Part shown: positions 32,509 to 40,465 of the stretch, one piece after another
How the letters are laid out: each line of letters begins with the position of its first letter
Numbering within the stretch: the first letter of the stretch is position 1
Source: CAYUMU01 sp964445985
GTDB taxonomy: Bacteria; Planctomycetota; Planctomycetia; Pirellulales; S012-138
Direction of reading: 5' to 3'
Assembly (NCBI GenBank): GCA_964445985.1
Contig: CAYUMU010000058.1
Location: 1 to 44,742, forward strand
DNA: 44,742 nt
Notes under the pieces: model-generated
Databases searched by the model: none
Told to the model about the DNA's origin: nothing
The model's input: the letters and a program-made list of their open reading frames with translations, nothing else
Program-made: the position numbers and the translations under genes

Positions 32509-34887
32509 GTGCGGGCGCTTGATCGAAAGCTTCGTCGCGACCTTCGCAGTGCCTTTGGGCGACTGTTGGCGATCACCGGCATTATTGGGCTGGGCGTGGC
32601 CTGCTACGTGGAGATGGCCTCGGTTTACGAAAACCTGATGCGGGCCAAGAGCCGGTATTACGATCAATGCCGGATGGCCGATTTTTCGGTGGAGTTGAAG
32701 AAGGCCCCCAATACCGTGCTGCGGGAGCTGACCGAGTTCCCGGAGATCGTGGAGGTTCGCCCTCGGATTCAATTCATGGCCACGGTGGATTTGCCGCGGG
32801 TGAACAAACTGCTCAACGCCCAGGTGCTGTCGCTGCCGGATGCGCGGACGCCGGCCATCAACGATATTGTGCTGGTGCGGGGGAGCTATTTTACCGACCG
32901 TCGCGAGAACGAGGTGATCATTCACGACACGTTCGCGCGGCGGCGCGGATTGCAGCCGGGGCAGTGGATTCATGTGATTCTCAATAACCAGCGGCAGGAA
33001 CTGTTTATTGTCGGCACGGCCATGAGCAGCGAGTTTGTGTACCTGGTGGGACCCGGTTCGCTGGCGCCCGATCCCGAGAACTTTGGCGTGCTGTATCTCA
33101 AGCAGAGCTACGCCGAGGAGGTGTTTGATTTCGACGGGGCCAGCAACCAGGTGGTGGGCATCATGACGCCGGCGGTGCGCGAGCATCCGCAAGACGTGTT
33201 GCAACGCATCGAAGCCAGCTTGGAGCCGTATGGCGTATTCACCAGCACGCCCCGCAAGGACCAGGCATCGAACCGGTATATTTCGGAAGAGCTGGAAGGC
33301 ATCGCGGTTTTCTCCAGCATTTTGCCGACGATTTTTCTGGCCGTGGCGGCGCTGGTGCTCAACATTTTGATGGTGCGATGGACCGACCAGCAGCGAACGA
33401 TCGTGGGCACGCTCAAGGCGCTGGGGTATTACAACAACCAGGTGTTTGCCCACTATATGAAGTACGGCATGTCGGTGGGCTTGCTGGGCGGGTTGGCCGG
33501 CTGCGTGGGCGGGTACTTTATGGCGGGCTGGCTGACCGGCATGTACGCCCAATTTTACGAGTTCCCCGATCTGCGCAACGAACTGCACTGGGACAAGATG
33601 AGCAACGGGCTGTTGATCAGCCTGGCGTGCGCGTCGCTGGGGGCAATGCACGGGGCGCGGAGCGTGCTCAAGCTGCAACCGGCCGAAGCCATGCGACCCA
33701 AGCCGCCCAAGAGCGGCGGCGCCATTTTGCTGGAACGCTGGGGCTGGCTGTGGCGGCAACTTTCGTTCTCGACACGGCTGGCGACGCGGAACTTGTTTCG
33801 CAACCGCTTCCGCACCATCGCCGGCGCCTTTGCCACGGCGATGGGCACTTGCATTCTGGTGACCGCTTTCATGCTGCAAGAGGCCGTGCAATACCTGGTG
33901 GTTTTCCAGTTCGACAAGGTGCAGCGATCCGACGTCGATCTGTTTCTCAAGGATGAGGCAGGTTACGAAGCCCTACTTGAAGCGCAAGGTTTGCCGGGCG
34001 TGGATCTGGCGGAACCGTTATTGGACGTGCCTTGCACCTTTGTGCATGGACCGTATCAACGCAAGGGAACGGTGACGGGCGTGAGTGAAGGGGCGCTGTT
34101 GACGGTGCCCCGCGATGAAGATGCCGCGGCGATTCGCATTCCCACGGCCGGGCTGGTGATGAGCCGCAAGATGGCGGAACTATTGCATGTGCAAGTGAAC
34201 GACGTGGTGACGATCAAACCCAACAAGGGTCTGCGCGAACCGCGGCAGGCCCCGGTGGTTTCCATCGCCGACGGCTACCTGGGGATGGGCGTGTATGCCG
34301 ACTTGAACTATCTCAACCGGTTGGTGTCCGAAGAGTTTTCGCTGTCGGCCATTCAGCTCAAAATCGACCCCCGGCCCCAGATCAAGGCCGCGCTCGATCG
34401 CGAACTGAAAGAGTTGCCGGCCATTCAATCGGTGCACTACCGGGCCGATATTGTGGAGAACCTGCGGAGCACGGTGATCGAAACGCAGAGCATTTTCATC
34501 GGCGTGCTGGTGTTTTTTGCCGGCGTGATTTTCTTTTGCAGCGTGCTGAATTCGAGCCTGGTGAGCCTGGCCGAGCGGCAAGGCGAGGTCGCCACGTTTC
34601 GCGTGCTGGGTTATACGCCTTGGGAAGTGGGCGGCCTGTTTCTGAAGGAGAGCGTGGTGATCAGCTTGCTGGGCACGCTGCTGGGCATGCCGCTGGGATA
34701 TTGGCTGGGGGTGGGCATGACGATCGCCTACGACACGGAGTTGTTCCGCATCCCGGTGGTCACGACTCCGGGCGTGTGGATGAATACACTGGTTTTTTCG
34801 GCCATCTTTACGCTGAGCGCCCATGCGCTGGTGCAGTTTTCGATTCACCGCATGGATTGGTTGGATGCGTTGAAGGTGAAGGAGTAG
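32509..34887 (+). CDS. FtsX/MacB-family ABC permease
   Basis: A 792-residue permease with two FtsX cores, starting at a GTG (32509). Segments at about residues 18-36, 265-289, 318-342, 366-382, 434-455, 661-683, 712-735 and 757-777 are membrane-spanning. This gives a LolE/YbjP-like plan of two four-helix-type halves, each with a large extracytoplasmic domain after its first helix (about 38-262 and 456-658). The cores contain the usual QQRTIVGTLKALGYYNNQVF and ERQGEVATFRVLGYTPWEV motifs that contact the ATPase. The ATPase gene is upstream and the HlyD-type adaptor downstream. The duplicated arrangement differs from MacB (single four-helix chain) and matches the two-core permeases common in planctomycetes. 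The cargo is unknown. Confidence 0.94.
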   Translation: MRALDRKLRRDLRSAFGRLLAITGIIGLGVACYVEMASVYENLMRAKSRYYDQCRMADFSVELKKAPNTVLRELTEFPEIVEVRPRIQFMATVDLPRVNKLLNAQVLSLPDARTPAINDIVLVRGSYFTDRRENEVIIHDTFARRRGLQPGQWIHVILNNQRQELFIVGTAMSSEFVYLVGPGSLAPDPENFGVLYLKQSYAEEVFDFDGASNQVVGIMTPAVREHPQDVLQRIEASLEPYGVFTSTPRKDQASNRYISEELEGIAVFSSILPTIFLAVAALVLNILMVRWTDQQRTIVGTLKALGYYNNQVFAHYMKYGMSVGLLGGLAGCVGGYFMAGWLTGMYAQFYEFPDLRNELHWDKMSNGLLISLACASLGAMHGARSVLKLQPAEAMRPKPPKSGGAILLERWGWLWRQLSFSTRLATRNLFRNRFRTIAGAFATAMGTCILVTAFMLQEAVQYLVVFQFDKVQRSDVDLFLKDEAGYEALLEAQGLPGVDLAEPLLDVPCTFVHGPYQRKGTVTGVSEGALLTVPRDEDAAAIRIPTAGLVMSRKMAELLHVQVNDVVTIKPNKGLREPRQAPVVSIADGYLGMGVYADLNYLNRLVSEEFSLSAIQLKIDPRPQIKAALDRELKELPAIQSVHYRADIVENLRSTVIETQSIFIGVLVFFAGVIFFCSVLNSSLVSLAERQGEVATFRVLGYTPWEVGGLFLKESVVISLLGTLLGMPLGYWLGVGMTIAYDTELFRIPVVTTPGVWMNTLVFSAIFTLSAHALVQFSIHRMDWLDALKVKE

Positions 34888-34905
34888 GGGCTGGGGGATG
34901 GGATA

Positions 34906-34940
34906 GGAGTTCGGAATTCGGAGTTCGGAGTGCGGAGTTG
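34906..34940. repeat. Five 7-bp tandem units (GGAGTTC)
   Basis: Units GGAGTTC, GGAATTC, GGAGTTC, GGAGTGC and GGAGTTG run in succession between the permease and adaptor genes. An A-rich stretch with repeated GCAAAAT follows at 34987-35012. Both are simple-sequence spacers with no recognised function. Confidence 0.8.
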
Positions 34941-35030
34941 AAGAGCAGATTTTGGTGGTTGTTGGTGGGGCGATGCGGTTTGGATTGAAAATTGCAAAAT
35001 GCAAAATGGAAACTGGGGAGTGATCGAGCG

Positions 35031-36431
35031 ATGAAATCTTGGATGATTGTATTTGCCGCCGTGGTGGTTTTGGCCTTGGGTGGTTTGGCCTATTCCATGC
35101 TGGCCGAAGGCGTGCCGGTGGAGGTTCGCGCGGCGCGGCGCGGTTCGATTGCCGAGTTTGTTTCGGAACGGGGTAAGACGCGGCTGCCCAAAACGTATCT
35201 GATCACCATGCCGTATGCGGCCCGGATCGAGGCCATTTCGATTCGCGAGGGCGACAAAGTCGAACAGGGACAAGTGGTGGCCCGGGTGGTGCCCCGCGAC
35301 CTGGAGCTGGAACGGAAGGTGGCCACCGAGTCGGTCAATCGGCTCAAGGCGGCCGTGGCCGAGAAGCAAGATGTGTCGGTCGAAACCACGCTCTACAAGC
35401 AAACGCTCAACTACGAAGCCGCCATGGAAAAGACGGTGGATGCGGCCCGAGATCGCCGCCGGGCCAGCGAAGCCAAGCTGGAATACGCCACCGAGCGGCT
35501 ACAAAACGTGGAGGCCGCGTTGCGGGCCAATCCCAACGCCATCACGCCGGACGAATTTCAAAGCACCCAGGTCCGCAAGATCGAGGCCGACGTGGATCGC
35601 ACGCAGGACGAGTTCATTGTGGCGATTTCGGAAGCGCTGTATCGAGCGACCGACATGGCCGATGTATTGGTGACCAACTACATCACCCGCAAGACCGGGC
35701 CGGAAAAGGCCGTGCTCGAAGAAGAGCTGAACGAAGCCCAAGCCCGACTGGAGCAAGTGCAGCAAAAAGTGGAACGGGGCGAGATGACCAGCCCCGTGAC
35801 GGGCACGGTGTTGGAGCGGCACGTGGACAACGAACGCTTCCTGCCGGGGGGCGAGGTGCTGCTGGAAATTGGCGATCTGCGGGCGATGGAAATCGAGGCC
35901 GACGTGCTCACGCAAGACGCCGTGAATATTCGCGTGGGCAACGTGGTGGAGATCCATGGGCCATCCATCGGACCCACGCCGGTGCGGGGCACGATTACCC
36001 AGGTGTATCCGGCCGGCTTTACCAAGGTCAGTTCGCTGGGCGTGGAGCAGCAGCGGGTAAAGGTGTTGATTGGTTTGCCGTCGCAAGATATTGAAACCCT
36101 GATCGATCAGCGAGGGCTGGGCATGAATTACCGCGTGCGGGTCAAAATCATCACCGACGAAAAGGAGAACGCGCTGATCATTCCACGAAGCGCCCTGTTT
36201 CGCGGAAATGCCGGCAACTGGCAGGTGTTTGCGGTGCGCGACGGCCGGGCAGAACTTCAAGACGTGGAAATCGGCCTGATGAACGACGATCACGTGGAAA
36301 TCGCGCGCGGGCTGGATGCCGACACGCCGGTGATTCTGGCGCCGGAGACGGACTTGAAAGACGGCACGAAGGTGTCGGTGATTGAGAGCGCGGCGGTGAG
36401 CAATGGGGCAGATGCGGATAGCAATGATTGA
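35031..36431 (+). CDS. HlyD/MacA-type periplasmic adaptor
   Basis: A 466-residue membrane-fusion protein. ATG at 35031 follows GGGGAG by 10 bases; one N-terminal membrane anchor spans about residues 5-24. A barrel/lipoyl half-motif (AARIEAISIREGDKVEQGQVVARV) precedes a long predicted coiled-coil hairpin (LELERKVATESVNRL through EEELNEAQARLEQVQQKVER, about residues 85-260). The second lipoyl half reads MTSPVTGTVLERHVDNERFL, then a beta-barrel and C-terminal membrane-proximal domain (LIIPRSALFRGNAGNWQVFAV). The gene closes the ABC export operon. No outer-membrane TolC-type gene is in the window; planctomycetes often encode it elsewhere. Confidence 0.94.
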   Translation: MKSWMIVFAAVVVLALGGLAYSMLAEGVPVEVRAARRGSIAEFVSERGKTRLPKTYLITMPYAARIEAISIREGDKVEQGQVVARVVPRDLELERKVATESVNRLKAAVAEKQDVSVETTLYKQTLNYEAAMEKTVDAARDRRRASEAKLEYATERLQNVEAALRANPNAITPDEFQSTQVRKIEADVDRTQDEFIVAISEALYRATDMADVLVTNYITRKTGPEKAVLEEELNEAQARLEQVQQKVERGEMTSPVTGTVLERHVDNERFLPGGEVLLEIGDLRAMEIEADVLTQDAVNIRVGNVVEIHGPSIGPTPVRGTITQVYPAGFTKVSSLGVEQQRVKVLIGLPSQDIETLIDQRGLGMNYRVRVKIITDEKENALIIPRSALFRGNAGNWQVFAVRDGRAELQDVEIGLMNDDHVEIARGLDADTPVILAPETDLKDGTKVSVIESAAVSNGADADSND

Positions 36432-36542
36432 GCAACCTGACTCGTCGGAAAGGGGCCGTCGAGGAACAACTTTCTATTATGCCATTCCCTTCCCATCCGT
36501 TGTCCAGCATGGCGTCGCATCCGCCGCTGCTGGATTATGCGG

Positions 36543-39500
36543 CTACTTGCGGTCTTGCCACAGGCGGCGTTTGGCTTCGAGCAACCGCGAGGTGTGGCCT
36601 TCCTCGGGTTCGGCCGCGGGCGGTTCGCGATCGGGAGAGAGGGACGGCGAGAGCGGCGCGGCCGGACGCGTCGAGCGATGTTCGGCGACCGCCGTGGCTG
36701 AGCTTGCCGAGGTTGAGCCGGCGGGCGAAGCCGATTCCCAACTGGTGTTGCGTTGGGCGAGGCCATCGGCGACTTCGGCCTTGCGGCGGCGGAGAGCCTC
36801 CAAACGCTCGGTTCGTCCATCCGCGCTGGCCTGCAGACGCCGCTCGGCCAGGGCCTTGTTCCAGCGCGAGGTGAGGCTGCCAAACCGCACGCGGCGGAAG
36901 GCCACGTCGGCCAAGAACAGGCAACCTGCCAGGAAGATCAGCAGGGGCCAGATGGGTTCGCGCGATTCCACCGGGCTGAGGTCTTCGCGAAACACGTTGG
37001 TGGCCAGCAGCCCATCGAGCGAAAGCGTATTTGTATCTCCACCCAGCACGCGGCCGCTTTTGCCGCCCTTGGGTTGCAAGTTGGCCAGTTCGGTGAGGAA
37101 GCGGCGATTGGTTTCGCGGGCCCGGAACTCGGCCGAATAGGGTACGTCGACGCCCAGGCGAATGGGGGCATAGCCGGCGCCGGGTTGAATGGTAATGAAG
37201 TGCACGCCGGCCTGGGTGACGGGCATTTCGGCCACGTAGCGGCCTGGCGCCACCTGGTTGAAGGGCAGGGCGTGGCCGTCGAGCGTGGGGTCGGTCAGCA
37301 AGCCAGAAACGGGTAGGAAGTCGAGGAAGCCTTCGTCGCCAATGCCGGCGAGGACCACGCGAATTCTGCCGTCTTGCTCTTCGGCGGTGACCTGGAAATC
37401 GCCTTGGCCGGCGGTGGGCCGCGAGGCCCAGCGAACGAGTTGCACAAAGAACTGGTCGTAGTGGGCCCAATCGGTCCAGCCGGTGGCCCAGCGTTTACCG
37501 GCATCGGCGGTGAAGGCGGCCGTGCGGCCGAGACCGTAGTTCCACATGGCCAGCAGCGGGCTATCGGTGCCCTGGGGCACAGGCGCCGTCCAGGGGATTT
37601 CGACCAGCGGATTTTCTTTGGGCGAAGTGAGCACGATGCCGGTGAGCGGTGGCAGGTTGCCTGCAATGCCGGTGAGGGCTTCGTGGCTGCGACGAGCCTG
37701 GGCGGGAAAACCGGCGGGGTCTTCGTGGACCAGCGGGCGCGAAACGCGGCCGGCCTCTTTGACAAAGATGCGGGGAATCATGCGGGGATCGCGAACTTCG
37801 TAGCATTTGCCCGCCCCGATGTTGGCAATCTGGCGCAGCAGCGGCAAGGCGGCATCGGGACCCACGGCCACGGTGGTCACGGTGATGTTGGCCGCCTTCA
37901 TTTGCGACGTGAGCCGGGCAAAGTTTTCGGGGTTGGTTTGGCCGTCGGTGAGCACAATCATGTGCTTGACCGCGGCTTCTACCTTGAGCAGGGCGTTGAA
38001 GCCTTCTTTCATGCCGGGGAACATATCGGTGCCGCCGCCTTCGCTGATCTTGCCAATCCGGCCTATCACGCTGTTGGCATCGCCACGCCGCTGGATGGGC
38101 ACCACCCAGTGGGCCACCGAATCGAAGGCCACCACGCCCACAAAGTCGCGGGCGCCCAGCACCTTCACGGCTTCGCGGGCGGCCGCTTTGCTCATTTCGA
38201 GCTTGGGACCCGACATCGAGCCCGAGCGGTCGATCACCAGCATCAGCGCGCCTTGGGGCTGAACTTTGAGGTTCTTGATCTGGAAATCGACCGGCATGGC
38301 TTCTTCGAGCTTGGTTTCGGTCCAACCGCCGGCGCCAAAGGCGTTGGGGCCGCCGAGCATGATCAGGCCGGCGCCCAGTTGCTGCGTGTTTTGCACCAGC
38401 ATTTCAATCTGGCGGTCGCTGAAGTCGGAGAGGTCGGCGGCATCGTTGCCGCTGATGCGGGGCACGCCGGCCAGCACCACGACGTCGTACCGTTGCAGTT
38501 CGGCCAGGTTGGTAAAGAGCTGGTTGCTGGGGAGCAAATCGACTTGCAGTTCGTTGGCTTTCAGCCGGTCGATGAAATGGCTGAACTCGCCGGGCTGGCT
38601 CCAGTCTTCGATCACCAGCACCCGCGTGGGGCCGGCCAGCGACGTGAAGCCGGTGGCGCGGTTGTTTTGGGCCACGCCGTCGCGCGCGGGGTCGTCGGGA
38701 ATGAATTGGGCCTCGTAGGTGTAAAAGTCGGCCTCGGCCAGTTCGTCGCGAAACGAATACATATGCGTGCCGCGGGCCACCTCGATCGGTTGCTCGGCGA
38801 TCACTTGTTGCTGTTCGCCGTGGCGGCGGATGACGCGCAGTTTGCCTTGGGCCGGCTCGTCGGCGCGGCTGCCTTCGCTGCGGAGCACCAGGCGAATATC
38901 GAAGGGGGCTCCGGCGCGGGCGTTGGCGGGCGTGGCCAGTTTAACGACGGAGATGTCGTCGGCCGTGCGGTTGGAAAGCGGGACGACGTCGATGCCGATG
39001 CCCGCTGCCGACAACGCCTGGGCCTGTTTGAGCGCGTCGCCGCGGTTTTCGTTGCCATCGCTAAGAATGACCACGCGGGCCGTGGTGTCGGGCGGCATGG
39101 CGGCGCGGGCCAACTGCAAGGCGGAAGCCAGGTCGGTGTAGCCGGGGTTGATTTGCGTTTCTAACCGCTGCGGCACTTCCAGATCGGCGGCCAGCGGCGG
39201 CAACTCCACGGCGGCATCGGCCCCAAAGCCAATCACGCCTGCCTTATCGCCGCGGCCGGCGTCGCGCTGTTCGCGAATGGAGCGGTTCACGTAATCGATC
39301 GACAGCTCTTGCGACTCGGGCGAGATGCTCAACGACCGGTCGAGCAAGTAGACCACGGTCACGCGGTTGGAACGCTGCACCCATTGCAACTCGGCCAGGG
39401 CGGCCACGATCAACAGCACCACCACGCCGCGAATGGCAAAGCTGACCACGCGGCGGCCTCGGTCGAGCCCCCCCAGCGAGCGCCGAGACACCCACCATAG

Positions 39501-39569
39501 CCAGGGCAGAATAAACACCAAGAGCAGCAGCCAGGGGGCGCTGGTAACGACGGCGGATCCGATATTCAT
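36543..39569 (-). CDS. Double-VWA membrane protein with GATase1-like domain
   Basis: A 1008-residue membrane protein. ATG at 39569 opens MNIGSAVVTSAPWLLLL; membrane segments lie at about 12-28, 44-62 and 873-891. The first VWA domain has a full MIDAS: DRSLS (Asp77, Ser79, Ser81), Thr145 and Asp171 (LSDGNENRG). Residues about 315-420 resemble the glutamine-amidotransferase-like domain of this family (RVLVIEDWSQPGEF, RYDVVVLAGVPR). The second VWA also has a full MIDAS: DRSGS (Asp447, Ser449, Ser451), Thr514 and Asp542 (LTDGQTN). A further beta-rich section leads to the C-terminal helix and a Ser/Pro-rich cytoplasmic tail. Most relatives have one VWA domain, and they usually sit in a MoxR-DUF58-BatA cluster, which is absent here. 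It converges with the ABC operon. Function is unknown. Confidence 0.92.
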   Translation of the reverse strand: MNIGSAVVTSAPWLLLLVFILPWLWWVSRRSLGGLDRGRRVVSFAIRGVVVLLIVAALAELQWVQRSNRVTVVYLLDRSLSISPESQELSIDYVNRSIREQRDAGRGDKAGVIGFGADAAVELPPLAADLEVPQRLETQINPGYTDLASALQLARAAMPPDTTARVVILSDGNENRGDALKQAQALSAAGIGIDVVPLSNRTADDISVVKLATPANARAGAPFDIRLVLRSEGSRADEPAQGKLRVIRRHGEQQQVIAEQPIEVARGTHMYSFRDELAEADFYTYEAQFIPDDPARDGVAQNNRATGFTSLAGPTRVLVIEDWSQPGEFSHFIDRLKANELQVDLLPSNQLFTNLAELQRYDVVVLAGVPRISGNDAADLSDFSDRQIEMLVQNTQQLGAGLIMLGGPNAFGAGGWTETKLEEAMPVDFQIKNLKVQPQGALMLVIDRSGSMSGPKLEMSKAAAREAVKVLGARDFVGVVAFDSVAHWVVPIQRRGDANSVIGRIGKISEGGGTDMFPGMKEGFNALLKVEAAVKHMIVLTDGQTNPENFARLTSQMKAANITVTTVAVGPDAALPLLRQIANIGAGKCYEVRDPRMIPRIFVKEAGRVSRPLVHEDPAGFPAQARRSHEALTGIAGNLPPLTGIVLTSPKENPLVEIPWTAPVPQGTDSPLLAMWNYGLGRTAAFTADAGKRWATGWTDWAHYDQFFVQLVRWASRPTAGQGDFQVTAEEQDGRIRVVLAGIGDEGFLDFLPVSGLLTDPTLDGHALPFNQVAPGRYVAEMPVTQAGVHFITIQPGAGYAPIRLGVDVPYSAEFRARETNRRFLTELANLQPKGGKSGRVLGGDTNTLSLDGLLATNVFREDLSPVESREPIWPLLIFLAGCLFLADVAFRRVRFGSLTSRWNKALAERRLQASADGRTERLEALRRRKAEVADGLAQRNTSWESASPAGSTSASSATAVAEHRSTRPAAPLSPSLSPDREPPAAEPEEGHTSRLLEAKRRLWQDRK

Positions 39570-39685
39570 GCCGGTGGGGCCTCCCTCGCCGCGCGAGCGC
39601 ACAGTTCAAAGCATTGTCTGCCCATAGTTTACTTGTATGCGGCCCGCTGGCGGCGATCAATCCACTATGTCAATCCACAACGTCT

Positions 39686-39829
39686 TTACCCGCGGATAAA
39701 CCAGGCGGGGTTTTGCATGGTTTCCTGAGCGAACACCCGCTGGTAGGCATCGGCCGCCACGCCGCCTAGCCGCTGGGCCATTGGTTGGTAGGCCGTGCGT
39801 ACGAAGTGTCCATCGAGTGAATTCCTGCT
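39686..39829 (-). pseudogene. Short 3' remnant of an unidentified gene
   Basis: In one minus-strand frame 47 codons end at a TAA and include GGVAADAYQRVFAQETMQ and a terminal NPAWFIRG. The residue make-up (aromatics, Gln, Ala) reads like true protein rather than a shadow, yet an in-frame stop lies just upstream and there is no start. The family is not recognised. It most likely is the surviving C-terminal end of a deleted gene lying upstream of the VWA gene. Confidence 0.35.
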
Positions 39830-40163
39830 TTACAACCCGAGGGGGGTGGAACTTTCGGTCCAGCGGGTACATCCAATGGTAACGAACCTGCAGAGGGGCC
39901 GCGGCGAGTTGGGCCCCCCTTTTCGCTCCCTAGGGGGGGTATATTGGCTCTCGGGGCCTGAGCCTCTGGCGGAAGCACCAGCCCCCGGGCAGACGGCGCA
40001 TGGCCCCCCGCCGATGAAATGTTTTGCAGCCACCGGCCAAGATACGTACATTGGTATAAGGAGTGGGCGCGGCAAGTTCCACCAGAAAGCCCCTGGCAAG
40101 CTTAGGGGGGCTTAGGGAATAACTTCACCCCCTCCACCGGAACAGATGATTGGTCACACTACC

Positions 40164-40247
40164 TTTAACACGGGCGTTGATTCGCCTGGGCTTTAACACG
40201 GGCGTTGATTCGCCTGGGCTTTACCGTGGGCGCTGACCCGCCTGGGC
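40164..40247. repeat. Three tandem 28-bp units
   Basis: Three head-to-tail copies starting TTTAACACGGGCGTTGATTC; the first two are identical and the third has several changes (TTTACCGTGGGCGCTGACCC). There are no spacers between units. It lies about 220 bp upstream of the pseudokinase ATG and could be a protein-binding array or a simple duplication. Confidence 0.85.
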
Positions 40248-40465
40248 ATTTGCTGTGTTGCGCTTGAGGCTCAAACCCCACCTTATTGTGGGGTCGGTGG
40301 CAGTTCCCTCCCAGCGGCAAGTTGCCCTCACACATGGGGCCAAGCCAAAACGCCCTGCAATGAAACCAACCGCTAAACCAACCGCGCGGCGATGGCGGTC
40401 CAAAGTTCACGCCGCAGTTTCCCCACCCAATTACGCGTAAGGACACGGGCATACCGTGGCGGGCC

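Larger units (their letters stand above)
39570..40465. other. 896-bp gene-poor intergenic region
   Basis: Between the VWA protein (minus) and the pseudokinase (plus). It contains a coding remnant at 39686-39829, poly-G/poly-C runs (about 39838-39950 and 40108-40116), a three-unit 28-bp tandem repeat at 40164-40247 and a 7-bp hairpin ACCCCAC/GTGGGGT at 40275-40294. No intact gene or recognised RNA was seen. Confidence 0.6.

Noticed and set aside
31288..33891. 867-codon open frame on the minus strand, opposite the ABC ATPase and permease genes
   Set aside because: Its His/Arg/Gln-rich product has no recognisable motif. The plus strand encodes two proteins with full family signatures there. High-GC third positions keep the antisense frame open.
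37374..39164. 596-codon plus-strand frame inside the VWA gene
   Set aside because: Antisense shadow of a clear gene with two MIDAS motifs; the product is low-complexity and family-less.
40164..40247. Possible CRISPR array
   Set aside because: Units are head to tail with no spacers and only three copies; no cas genes are present.
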